Positions 27,801 through 34,574 of a stretch of 64,000 nt of DNA are shown here, in pieces. Where the stretch lies: assembly GCF_905397375.1 (NCBI RefSeq), contig NZ_CAJPVG010000001.1:62001-126000 (forward strand). Reading direction: 5' to 3'. The notes beneath the pieces are model-generated. The model searched no databases, had not been told where the DNA came from, and was given only the letters and a program-made list of their open reading frames with translations. Made by a program: the position numbers and the translations under genes. Within the stretch, counting starts at the first letter, position 1, and every line of letters starts with the position of its first letter. This DNA is from Ralstonia mannitolilytica. Lineage in GTDB: Bacteria > Pseudomonadota > Gammaproteobacteria > Burkholderiales > Burkholderiaceae.

Positions 27801-29571
27801 CGCCCTGAAAGCGGCCGGCCGCACCGATCTGCTGACCACGCACCAGCAGCACATGGACGTGCTGCAAGCCACGGTCGACGCCGGTGCCATCGATGGCGCA
27901 ACGGGCCGCGCGCAGGCGACCGTTGGCGGGCAGGACCGCAACGCATACGAGACCGTCGTCCGCATGATCAACCTGGCCGCGGGCCAAAAGCTCGAGCCGC
28001 CTGCCGCGAGCGTCACCGGCCCGCAGGGCCCGGAAGGCCTGCAGCCCGGCAACCCTGCGTCGAACACGCCGCCCACGAGCGGCAAGACGGGCGAGCCGAC
28101 CACGTCGGCCGCAAAGCCCGCCGGCGCAGGAGACGACGGCAGCGGCACGCCACCGAAGGCGCCGGACGGCACCGCGGGCAGCGACGAGCCCAAGCGCAAG
28201 CCGTGGATCCGCTGGATCTTCGCGGGCTCGCTCACGGGCGCGTTCTCGACGGCCGCGACGTCAGCCACGCTCACGTCCGCGCACATTCCTTCCGCGGCGT
28301 TCGACCCGGCCGTCACCAGCCCGCTGTCGTTCATCTATCGCGGCGGCATTGCCGCGCTGCGCGCCAACAAGGCACGTGCGATCAACGAACAGCTCGGCAA
28401 GCTGGGCACGGAGGACTCCGCTGCGGCCCTGGCATGGCTCAAGACCAACGTGCGCGGCCAGGCCGGACGCTGGGGCATCTCAAAGGCCGACCGCGCGGCG
28501 ATCGGGAAAGCGATCGACCATTTCCAGTCGAATCCGGATGCGCTCACCGCCGCCCTCGCGCGCAAGGACGACCCCGCAGCGCAAAAGAGCGACCCGGACG
28601 TGCGGCGCCTGCAAGCGCTGCTGGGCGCGCCCGGCAAGCTGCTGTCGCCCAAGAGCATCACGGGCCGCGCCAACGACACGCTGCAATTGCTCACGCTCGC
28701 GCTCAACAACGGCAATACTGCGTACTGGTTTGCCACGCACGGCGCGCATCTCAATACACCGGCCTTCTGGAGCAACGCGCTGTTCCTGACGGCCAACCTG
28801 GCGCTGTCCAGCCGCAACTTTGCGGGGCGGCTCGGCGCCACGTTCAACGACAAGGCCACCATGGGCAGCCCATGGCTGAACCGCGCGCAGGCGTTCACGA
28901 TGTCGCTGTACACGGTCGGCTCGGTGCCGCTGGCGATGAACGATGCGCTCATGCACACCAACAGCCCCGCCATGGGCGCCACCAAGGCCGCGCTGGATCT
29001 CGCATTCGGCGCCGGCGCGCTGCGGCTGGCGGGCGACCTGATGCCGAAGGTCGGCAAGCGCCTGCCGAGCAGTGCGATGGTGCCCGGCGGCGTGCTGCTG
29101 GGTGTGGCTGCCGTCACGCGCTTCGGCATCGAGTTCTTCGTACCAAACCAGACGCCCGCGCCCGCGGTGTCGCAAGTGCAGGGCAATGGCAAGGGCAATG
29201 ACAACCAGCAGGATCAGGGCATGCCGCCTGTCGCCACGCTTGCGTTTCCGGACATGCAGGGGGTCAGCGGCGAAGTGCTGCGTGCCGACGCCACGCAGGC
29301 GCTGCGGTCCGTGGGCACCGCTACGTCGCCGCAATACGCGATCGTCGGCCCCGGCGACACGCTCTGGCGCCTGAGCGCCGCCGATGCGGCCAGGCTGCTC
29401 GGCACGAAGGCTCCCGCGTCGGACGCGCGCACGGCAGCCGCGCTCGACAAGCTGCATGCACTGAACCACCAGTTCGACTGGGTCGCGCTGGACGGCGATC
29501 CGCAGACGCCGGGCGCGACAGCGCAAGACCCGGACCTCGTCGTGCCGGGCGACATCGTGCGGATCGGTTAG
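21859..29571 (+). CDS. Giant protein with D-glutamate cyclase-like, glutamate racemase and second cyclase-like domains
   Basis: 2570 codons from ATG with GGAG nine bases upstream (a TTG-initiated longer frame lacks one). No signal peptide. Residues 12-25 are Pro-rich; 30-640 are charged and helical. About 640-930, including a hydrophobic stretch at 743-794, resembles DUF4781 (moderate certainty). About 934-1034 is a Thr/Gly/Lys/Asp linker. About 1153-1447 is a PF14336-type D-glutamate cyclase domain (ETDGPVGAA; VGDGGNEAGMG near 1325). About 1460-1740 is a complete MurI glutamate racemase: FDSSNGG (1465), catalytic Cys1534 in ACNTA and Cys1649 in CTHYP. About 1773-2044 is a second cyclase-like domain with eroded motifs (DTDGM; VGSRGHEAGMG). 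A second linker, membrane-like segments from 2115, and a LysM-like GPGDTLWRLS near 2497 complete it. Shared promoter element and position suggest T3SS co-regulation; secretion is unproven. Confidence 0.85.
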   Translation: MPAIDEINGRIVYYRPPPPKPQPTPEQQQAAASARTKTDTAIQNANGAVNNYIKNGDDSDAAKAKLDRPLSDVITSVQNELRLQADQAAPGNEKQAVEDAAAAIKKRDPDAKWLDKIVDDAKEAVEKQDPSQRATSEARDGVLDAQDKLHQAQSVKVTSRIAAEDKGDSVSAAQADLEKAIQTFRTAIGNELAGYETFGSGDNLKAANNAVDALAKAHPDWDDGSIAFARNIATGDAIRYQIQHIDPNDPTLSAQDKALATNDPVQFACVQLARPYAKEKNAEQVFEQIGAASYDVRVAYTKDQVAQHMKNGDAEGALKILATNMNDVSVSSADTEARDHLFQVAGEPFFGAHSDYFDKQITNLTQVYKYDPSDPDSGRKMADSTVKYDAVGKWMKDLAKVAPPEVASNLLSTVQDRFNDNGHWFQSNSGDTSGLIAHGSDFYGGLSLAAAVADAPRFASDQPSTDHAQQVANWLTTNADAKSFLYSMQTSGSGGTMPSWTPVQNAVGEGNGGTLTNALIQQHGKDLPNADMLQRAFDRGNEKVQQRQAEADYNTFQADQNAGLKTIFGQMSKATFGKDTPLYNDKTQTFTGPDADTQLKNYIGGALMIQADNAGAQGSGATGTAWFTSGNSTKIINEVSDAIHKYGGDNPTVKAIPIAYVDKSAGVMPTALFEVKGTDGKTHYIDDRGWEYKDLDEYRRNNALSDGGTIYVPKNLAGSVTAGPTGVPDVDHFSAHITTTGQKIRHVVDIVAGVATAVGGVILSVGSGGTLSFVGGAMVAVGTGWMVGESIDHLNTLADHGRSWSPTNPEAFNDWLAIVTSAAGEYSLAGKGLSAVSEAAAASRMFRLTRTASDVVAGMAGVVMTGAQVRDLLMYGDRMSGEQKAEAIMFLGLGLGQIGATRMLQRMGLSQGTERTGLLNALKNNADRYKTTEMPAEPTTMAANDPASAGRPKGDPTNEPVVTQTGGQHTEPEGGTTGNDGKTAEAGTDPAAPPKGKTGPVADSTTDKTGSEADPPGTGPARPSRPLPGALDDLANPEVTLTGFTDTQKALDADQQNALARHANLLLDAENYRTSGSTVGRHPRGIGVRRLAAALAKMSDEQRRLILDKAEFARDTANIKDPVRMSWRQRMQLYRGKSSVFGRTADRIMSPVDRIQAIFVDRGIRNFFVKGGTEDAAAALVGVKRILMVTGFTVGRDAETGRLLPETDGPVGAAEKAATLARAGYDITIATDSASMPVLQAVLDTYEGGNLVKLELFDARRGQPARDAANALLDRVQPEAVVAIELPARNADGDYLNMRGVSVADVNAPKDEIVLAANERDGIITVGVGDGGNEAGMGSLRSKIPAVALADGSQVDFASTVPVDFPVTAWNSNFGAQAILANMLRQMGRMDLMPKPEQLHAAIKASVEAGAVDGVSRKGEASVDGFPSQVHQGMLVLLTEAMNHMPKGKTFDQATATEPFTLAAFDSSNGGLIAARNMLATIKAQTGEDLRVAIVVDHANAPYGPKGPDTLVRLVGNGLQTARRLKAAMVAMACNTACTAFPKALENIDVPVIDLIDITSRAIVQHGGDRPAVIATAGTVKSGAYQNTVAELTDGAIRPQAVAAHKFADFVNALKHKSDDPAVKTELQSASDAYVAELDPNTTSLWLCCTHYPAMKDFLVRSLEKRGMDIPVVDPMKYQAEAVLKATDAREWKVPSAAYATDPYVVTSGKTKAVSESARNLMELPDVPVQRVRRFGPGKTLDDVIPPNRRIEPSPISNAVMAMFDPDMARIENPLGIDNAAGALQNSNRILVLAGSRNAHGAVDTDGMAGAALFGHDMRAAGKEIVYVVPHEAVPALDAALQARGAAVNDYSIIPFDAAPGEAARNFAHDLLGAESPDAIVSINVHGRNAEGRYIDQNGVDVTDQTVPLDEVAVAGWKADGVVTIGVGSRGHEAGMGNTRRTAPRVTLPDGTVVDPRSVVPAAHLVTASTSNWGAHGLAASALKAAGRTDLLTTHQQHMDVLQATVDAGAIDGATGRAQATVGGQDRNAYETVVRMINLAAGQKLEPPAASVTGPQGPEGLQPGNPASNTPPTSGKTGEPTTSAAKPAGAGDDGSGTPPKAPDGTAGSDEPKRKPWIRWIFAGSLTGAFSTAATSATLTSAHIPSAAFDPAVTSPLSFIYRGGIAALRANKARAINEQLGKLGTEDSAAALAWLKTNVRGQAGRWGISKADRAAIGKAIDHFQSNPDALTAALARKDDPAAQKSDPDVRRLQALLGAPGKLLSPKSITGRANDTLQLLTLALNNGNTAYWFATHGAHLNTPAFWSNALFLTANLALSSRNFAGRLGATFNDKATMGSPWLNRAQAFTMSLYTVGSVPLAMNDALMHTNSPAMGATKAALDLAFGAGALRLAGDLMPKVGKRLPSSAMVPGGVLLGVAAVTRFGIEFFVPNQTPAPAVSQVQGNGKGNDNQQDQGMPPVATLAFPDMQGVSGEVLRADATQALRSVGTATSPQYAIVGPGDTLWRLSAADAARLLGTKAPASDARTAAALDKLHALNHQFDWVALDGDPQTPGATAQDPDLVVPGDIVRIG

Positions 29572-29618
29572 CGGACCCGCAGGCCGGCATACGCCGACTG
29601 TCCTGGCGCGGTGCCGCC

Positions 29619-30686
29619 TCAGGACCGCGACGAGACATAAGGCGTGCCCATCGCATCCGCGCCGTCGGCCCAGCGCAGCAGCGCCGCCACATCGCGGAAG
29701 AGCGTGCGGCCGATGGTGGTATCCATCGGCACGGTGTCGTGCAGGCGCTCGGCCAGGCCGGCATTTGCGGCCGTGGGCACCAGGTGGTACTCGGCCATCT
29801 GGCGGATGCGCTGGACGGCCTCTCCGCTGCCCTTGGCAATCACCATCGGCAGCGTGCCGTCGCCCGGGTAGTACAGCGCCACGGCATGCCGCGCGCTGAA
29901 TACCACGGCGGTGGCAATGCGCATGCGGTCTTCCAGCGCGCTGTATTGCACCTCCAGCGCCAGCTGCCGACGGCGCCCGACGATATGCGGGTCGCCCTGC
30001 AGCTCGCGGTGTTCGCGGCGCAGTTCTTCGGTCGACATGCGGTTCTTCTTGAAGAACTCGAAGCGCACGTGCCAGTAGTCCACCGCAGCCATCAGCACGT
30101 ACACCACGGCCGCCCATCCGAACAGCACCAGCACCAGGTGCGCCACCACGGCCAGGATGGCCGCCGGCCGCCCGTAACCGGCCTGCAGCGGCAGCGACAA
30201 CGACCCGCGGAGCACCACGAACAGCATCAGCGCCAGGCAGCCCACCTTCAGCAGCATGATCGCCAGGCCGACCAGGTTGCGCACGGAGAACATGCGCTGA
30301 ATCCCCTCACCGGGGTTCAGCCGCGACAGCATGGGCGCCAGGCGCTTGGGCGCCACCATGCCGCCCACCTGCGCGAATGCGCCCAGCGCCGCCAGCACGG
30401 CCACCACGCCGAACACCGCCACGCTGACCACCAGCCATTGCCCCCCCGCCGACACCAGCGCCTGCACCACCGCCGCAGACGGATCGTGCGCGCGGGCGGC
30501 TGCGGCCACGTTCTGCACCAGCAGGCCGCGCAGGCGTTCGAGCAGCCATGGCCCGCCCTGCCACAGCAACATCAGCACGCCAATGAAGACGAGCGCACCG
30601 ACCACATCGGCGCTGCGCACCACCTCCCCTTCGCGCCGTGCATGTTCCAGCCGGCGCTGCGTGGGCTTGTGCTGCTTCTCGCTCAT
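29619..30686 (-). CDS. sctU: T3SS export-gate switch protein SctU (YscU/HrcU family), NPTH motif lost
   Basis: 355 residues, FlhB/YscU family. N-terminal PTQRRLEHARREGEVVRSADV and four membrane helices (about 30-210), then the linker SALEDRMRIATAVVFSARHAVALYYPG. Family members have N-P-T-H at this point and cleave themselves between Asn and Pro; here it reads S-A-R-H, so autocleavage should not occur. The remaining C-domain (LPMVIAKGSGEAVQRIRQMAEYHLVP...) is otherwise conserved. Start overlaps the sctT stop (ATGA). Last gene of the minus-strand T3SS operon, ending 47 bp from the giant gene's stop. Confidence 0.93.
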   Translation of the reverse strand: MSEKQHKPTQRRLEHARREGEVVRSADVVGALVFIGVLMLLWQGGPWLLERLRGLLVQNVAAAARAHDPSAAVVQALVSAGGQWLVVSVAVFGVVAVLAALGAFAQVGGMVAPKRLAPMLSRLNPGEGIQRMFSVRNLVGLAIMLLKVGCLALMLFVVLRGSLSLPLQAGYGRPAAILAVVAHLVLVLFGWAAVVYVLMAAVDYWHVRFEFFKKNRMSTEELRREHRELQGDPHIVGRRRQLALEVQYSALEDRMRIATAVVFSARHAVALYYPGDGTLPMVIAKGSGEAVQRIRQMAEYHLVPTAANAGLAERLHDTVPMDTTIGRTLFRDVAALLRWADGADAMGTPYVSSRS

Positions 30687-31483
30687 GACGCGGGCTGGCG
30701 CAGCAAGGCGCGCAGCAGCCAGACCATCTCGCCGTTGCCGGCCAGGAAGGTGCGCAGCGACTCGAACACGAAGCCGAGGAACAGCACCATCATCAGCACC
30801 GCCAGCAGGCTCTTCACCGGTTGCGCAAACAGGAACACGTTCAGCTGCGGCACCGACCGGTTGATGAGCCCGATGCCGAGTTCCGCCACCACCAGCACGA
30901 TGATCACGGGCGCGGCGAGCCTGAGCGTCCAGCCGAGCACGCTGTCGGCCTCGCGCACGGCAAACTGTTCGAGCGCCACCGACGCGCTGGGCAGCATGCG
31001 CTCGATGGGCCAGAGCTTGTACGACTCGAAGAACGCGCCGAGCATCACGTGCAGCCCGCCGCCGGTGACAAACAGCGTGATGGCCATGAAGCCGAGGAAG
31101 CTCGCCGTCGGGCCGCTTTCGTGGCCGGCCACGGGATCGAAGAACGAGGCGTTGCCCGAGCCCGTCTGGAAGTCGATCAGGTGGCCGATGTTCTCGATGG
31201 CCCACAGCAGCGCGCCGAACGCCATGCCGAGCAACACGCCGATCAGTGCCTCCTTGAGCGCCAGCGCCATCCACAGCCCGCCGCCCTGCACGTTCATGGC
31301 CGCTCCCGCCATGGACGGCGCCACGAACACCGCGAGGATGGCGATGAACCCGCTGCGCACCATGCCCGTCACCACCCGGCCGCTGAACACCGGCACGATG
31401 AACATGATGGGCAGCAGGCGCGGCAGCACCAGCAGTGCCTGGCGGAACAGCCCTTCCATGGAATGCGGATCGAACCCTTGCAT
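30683..31483 (-). CDS. sctT: T3SS export apparatus protein SctT
   Basis: 266 residues, SpaR/YscT/HrcT family, six membrane segments. Seen: PRLLPIMFIVPVFSGRVVTGMVRSGFIAILAVFVAP, KEALIGVLLGMAFGALLWAIENIGHLIDFQTGSGNA with the conserved D-x-Q-x-G, and SVPQLNVFLFAQPVKSLLAVLMM. Forms the export gate with SctR and SctS at the centre of the basal body. It overlaps sctU by 4 bp and lies 4 bp after sctO. Confidence 0.95.
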   Translation of the reverse strand: MQGFDPHSMEGLFRQALLVLPRLLPIMFIVPVFSGRVVTGMVRSGFIAILAVFVAPSMAGAAMNVQGGGLWMALALKEALIGVLLGMAFGALLWAIENIGHLIDFQTGSGNASFFDPVAGHESGPTASFLGFMAITLFVTGGGLHVMLGAFFESYKLWPIERMLPSASVALEQFAVREADSVLGWTLRLAAPVIIVLVVAELGIGLINRSVPQLNVFLFAQPVKSLLAVLMMVLFLGFVFESLRTFLAGNGEMVWLLRALLRQPAS

Positions 31484-31487
31484 CGGG

Positions 31488-31973
31488 TCAGCCCGTGATG
31501 ACGGTGGAGCGCGCGAGCTGTGCTTCCAGCGCGGCGTCTTCCTCCTGCCACGCCTGCGCACGGCGCTGCGCGGCCGCCACGCGCTCTTCGGCACGCGCCA
31601 CCGCTTCGCACCTGGCGTTGGCGCGCGCGACGCGCTGTTGCGCCTGCATCTGGGCTGCCTGCTCGGCCGCCAGCGCCGCGCCCGCGTGCGCCGACTGGCG
31701 ATGCGCGTCGAGGATGGCGCGGTCGAGCGCCAGCCGTGCCGCGTTGGCCTCGCACAGCAGCAAGACGGCGCTGCGCGCATCGTCACGCACGGCCCGCTCG
31801 ATGGCGGCATCGTGCGCCGACCGCGCGCTGACCACCCGCTGCAGCCCTTGCCGGGCCGCCGCTTCCTGCGCGGCGGCCTGTGCGACCAGCGCCGCCTGCT
31901 TCTGCGCCCGGGCCAGCGCGGCAAGCTTGCGTGCCTCGCGCACGCGGGCAAGTTGCTGCAGCACGTCGCTCAT
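31488..31973 (-). CDS. sctO: T3SS stalk protein SctO (YscO/HrpB7-like)
   Basis: 161 residues, almost entirely helical, rich in Ala, Arg and Glu with heptad character (coiled coil), directly after the ATPase gene and overlapping it by 4 bp. This is the position and size of YscO/FliJ-type central stalk proteins that sit in the ATPase hexamer and help hand off chaperones. Sequence conservation in this family is poor, so the call rests on position, length and coiled-coil composition. Confidence 0.8.
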   Translation of the reverse strand: MSDVLQQLARVREARKLAALARAQKQAALVAQAAAQEAAARQGLQRVVSARSAHDAAIERAVRDDARSAVLLLCEANAARLALDRAILDAHRQSAHAGAALAAEQAAQMQAQQRVARANARCEAVARAEERVAAAQRRAQAWQEEDAALEAQLARSTVITG

Positions 31974-33328
31974 AGCGCCCCCACCACGGCCTGCAGGTCA
32001 GCCACCGTGCGCTCCAGCGGCACGCGCGTATCGGCATCCTGCTCGAAGAAGCGCGTCAGCGCGGCATGCGCGCGCAAAGCGGTGTCGCCCAGGGCATCGC
32101 TGCCCTCGCGGTATTCGCCGATCTGCACGAGCAATTCGATCTCCTGGTACTTGGCGAGCAGTTCGCGCACACGCTGCGCGGCTGCGCGATGCCCGGGCGT
32201 CGTCACCTGCGGCATCACGCGGCTGATGCTCGCCAGCACGTCGATGGCCGGATACCGCCCCGCCAGCGCCTGCTTGCGCGACAGCACGATGTGCCCATCC
32301 ACGATGGAGCGCACTTCTTCGGCGATCGGGTCGCTTTCTTCATCGCCTTCCACGAGCACGGTGTAGAACGCCGTGATGACGCCCTGCGCCCCCGCCCCCG
32401 CCCGCTCCAGCAACTGCGGCAGCACCGAGAACGTGGACGGCGGAAAACTGCGCCGCGTGGGCGGCTCACCGCTGGCCAGTCCGACCTCGCGCTGCGCTCG
32501 GGCGAAGCGCGTGAGCGAATCCACTAGCAGCAGGACGTTCTTGCCCCGGTCGCGGAAGTACTCGGCCACGGCGGTGGCCACCAGCGCGCACTTCACGCGC
32601 TCCATGGCCGGGCGGTCCGACGTGGACACCACCAGCACCGTCTTGCGGCGCGTGGCCTCGGGCAGGCACAGTTCCAGGAACTCGCGCACCTCGCGCCCGC
32701 GTTCACCGATCAGCGCGATGACGTTGACGTCGCTCTGCGCGCCACGCGCGATCATGCCGAGCAGCGTGCTCTTGCCGACGCCCGATGGCGCGAAGATGCC
32801 GAGCCGCTGGCCGATGCCGACTGTCAACATGGCGTCGATCGCGCGCACGCCCGTCGACAGCGGCGCGTCGATCCGCCGCCGTGCCAGCGGGCTTGGCGGC
32901 TCGGCATGCGTCGACACCCGCCCGCTCGTGTACAGCGGGCCCGCGTCGTCCATCGGCGCGCCGAGGCCGTCGAGCACGCGGCCAAGCAGCGCATCGCCCA
33001 CGCCAAACCGATGCGCGCTGCCCGACGGGATCACCTCCGTGGCGGCCGACAGGCCATGCACGCTGCCAAGCGGCGTCAGCAGCGTCGACTGCCGCTCGAA
33101 GCCGACGACCTCGGCATAGACGCTGCGCTCGCCCGGCGTGCGCAGTTCGCACACCTCGCCAAGCCGGGCCTGGATGCCGGAGGCATTGAGCATCAGCCCG
33201 ACCGCTCGGTGGATGCGGCCGCGCATCTGCACGCCGGCGGCTGCACCATCCGAGCGCTCAAGCGCGTCGCGCAGGCTGCGCTCGAGCTCGCTGGCGTCGA
33301 TGATGTGCGAGGCGACGGGTCCGTTCAT
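31970..33328 (-). CDS. sctN: T3SS ATPase SctN
   Basis: 452 residues, F1-beta-like secretion ATPase. Walker A is APSGVGKST in RLGIFAPSGVGKSTLLGMIARGAQSDVNVIALIGERGREVREFLE; Walker B is NVLLLVDSLTRFARAQREVGLASGEPP. The P-x-S-x-F-S-x-L-P-Q-L-x-E-R-A-G segment is present. The hexamer docks on the cytoplasmic side, separates substrates from chaperones and supports export. Start overlaps the sctL stop by 4 bp. Confidence 0.97.
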   Translation of the reverse strand: MNGPVASHIIDASELERSLRDALERSDGAAAGVQMRGRIHRAVGLMLNASGIQARLGEVCELRTPGERSVYAEVVGFERQSTLLTPLGSVHGLSAATEVIPSGSAHRFGVGDALLGRVLDGLGAPMDDAGPLYTSGRVSTHAEPPSPLARRRIDAPLSTGVRAIDAMLTVGIGQRLGIFAPSGVGKSTLLGMIARGAQSDVNVIALIGERGREVREFLELCLPEATRRKTVLVVSTSDRPAMERVKCALVATAVAEYFRDRGKNVLLLVDSLTRFARAQREVGLASGEPPTRRSFPPSTFSVLPQLLERAGAGAQGVITAFYTVLVEGDEESDPIAEEVRSIVDGHIVLSRKQALAGRYPAIDVLASISRVMPQVTTPGHRAAAQRVRELLAKYQEIELLVQIGEYREGSDALGDTALRAHAALTRFFEQDADTRVPLERTVADLQAVVGAL

Positions 33329-33930
33329 GTCTGCTCCCCCACCAGCGCGGCATGCAGCGCGGCAAGCTGCGTATCGATGCCCGCCTCGACCACGCCGGAG
33401 GCCGTTTCCACCACCAGCGCATCTTCCGACAGGCTGGCGTCGGGCACCACGCGCACGCGCCGCGTGCCGTCGGTCATGGTGTCGAGCACGCGTTCGAGAT
33501 CGGCCACCTGCTGCGGGGCAATGCGCACCGTCAGCACGGGCTCGTGTTCGACCAGCGCTTCGATGCGCGCGAAGGCTTTGGCATAGATGGCGTCGCGGGG
33601 CAGGTCGGCCGCCAGCTCGCGCACGGTGCGCGTCACCAGTTCGGCCATCAACTGCTTCATGGCGGCCAGCGCGCGCGCATTGGCCAGCGCATCGGCATAC
33701 AGGCGCGTGGCCGCTTCGCGCTGGCCTTTTTCGTAGCCGGCGTCGTAGCCCGCCTTGAGCTGTTGCTCGCGCTGCGCCTGGGCGTCTTCCAGCAGGCGGG
33801 CACGCTCTTCCTGCGCGGTCGCGAGGATGCTCGTGGCATCCAGCAGCGCGGCGTACTCGTGCTGCTTGAGCACCTTGCGCTCGCTCAGGATGTGCAGCTT
33901 GTCGGTGGTAATCAGAAAAGCCAGTCCCAT
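33325..33930 (-). CDS. sctL: T3SS ATPase regulator/stator SctL (HrpB5/YscL-like)
   Basis: 201 residues. N-terminal LAFLITTDKLHILSERKVLKQHEYAALLDATSILATAQEERARLLEDAQAQREQQLKAGYDAGYEKGQREAA is a long charged helix like FliH/YscL with the GYEKG motif, followed by a C-terminal domain (ELVTRTVRELAADLPRDAIYAKAFARIEALV). Holds the ATPase to the sorting platform. Overlaps sctK by 19 bp. Confidence 0.9.
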   Translation of the reverse strand: MGLAFLITTDKLHILSERKVLKQHEYAALLDATSILATAQEERARLLEDAQAQREQQLKAGYDAGYEKGQREAATRLYADALANARALAAMKQLMAELVTRTVRELAADLPRDAIYAKAFARIEALVEHEPVLTVRIAPQQVADLERVLDTMTDGTRRVRVVPDASLSEDALVVETASGVVEAGIDTQLAALHAALVGEQT

Positions 33931-34574
33931 GCCGGCACCTGTTCAGGAATCAAGCTCAGTCGCAACAGCTCTCCCAGCTCCGCGCGCTGCGTGCGGCCGA
34001 GCAGATACGGCGGACGATCCGCACCGCCTGCGTTGCGCGGAAACTTCAGCGCAAGCCGGCGCAGGACGGCGGGGCCGAACGGCGCGAGGAAATCGGTCAG
34101 CAGACGGCGCCCGCGTGCACGCAATGTCTCGACCGCCAGGCGCGGGTGCTGGCGCTGCGTCTGCAGCGTTTCTGCCACCGCCTCGAAGGGCGGCATGCGC
34201 TCGAGGGCAAACGCCATCAGCGGCGCACCGAAGGCCAGGTCGATGGCCTGCCGCGTCTTGCGCGGAACGTCCGCCTCGCGCAGCCACTGGCGGTGCAGGC
34301 ACAGGCCGCAGCACACGGCCATGTGTTCGAGCGCGTTGCCGGGCAACAGGGCGATGCGCTTGTCCACGGGCGCGAAGTCGTAATCCCATTCCTCATCGAG
34401 GTGATGCGCCTGCAGCAGCGCGCGCGCGAGTACCGCGCGGCCTGGCTCCCCGTAGCTGGCCGGGTCACGCAACGGCAGTGGCCAGTCGGCCGGCAGCCAT
34501 GAAGGATCGATGTACCGGTCGGGCCGCAGGTTGAACGTAGCCACCAGCCCGGCCAGGCGCGCATCGGTCGTCAT
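33912..34574 (-). CDS. sctK: T3SS sorting-platform protein SctK (HrpB4/YscK-like)
   Basis: 220 residues starting MTTDARLAGLVATFNLRPDRYIDPSWLP. The positional equivalent of HrpB4/YscK between the SctJ lipoprotein and SctL, with family-like blocks LEHMAVCCGLCLHRQWLRE and AVLRRLALKFP near the C-terminus. SctK links the SctQ pods to the inner ring. ATG overlaps the sctJ stop. The longer upstream frame is within sctJ and was rejected. Confidence 0.82.
   Translation of the reverse strand: MTTDARLAGLVATFNLRPDRYIDPSWLPADWPLPLRDPASYGEPGRAVLARALLQAHHLDEEWDYDFAPVDKRIALLPGNALEHMAVCCGLCLHRQWLREADVPRKTRQAIDLAFGAPLMAFALERMPPFEAVAETLQTQRQHPRLAVETLRARGRRLLTDFLAPFGPAVLRRLALKFPRNAGGADRPPYLLGRTQRAELGELLRLSLIPEQVPAWDWLF

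Noticed and set aside
21817..27987. 2056-codon open frame antisense to the giant gene
   Set aside because: Length is striking, but composition (Arg, His, Gly, Val, Asp) is that of a complementary-frame shadow and no ribosome site or domain is visible; the plus strand carries recognisable catalytic motifs.
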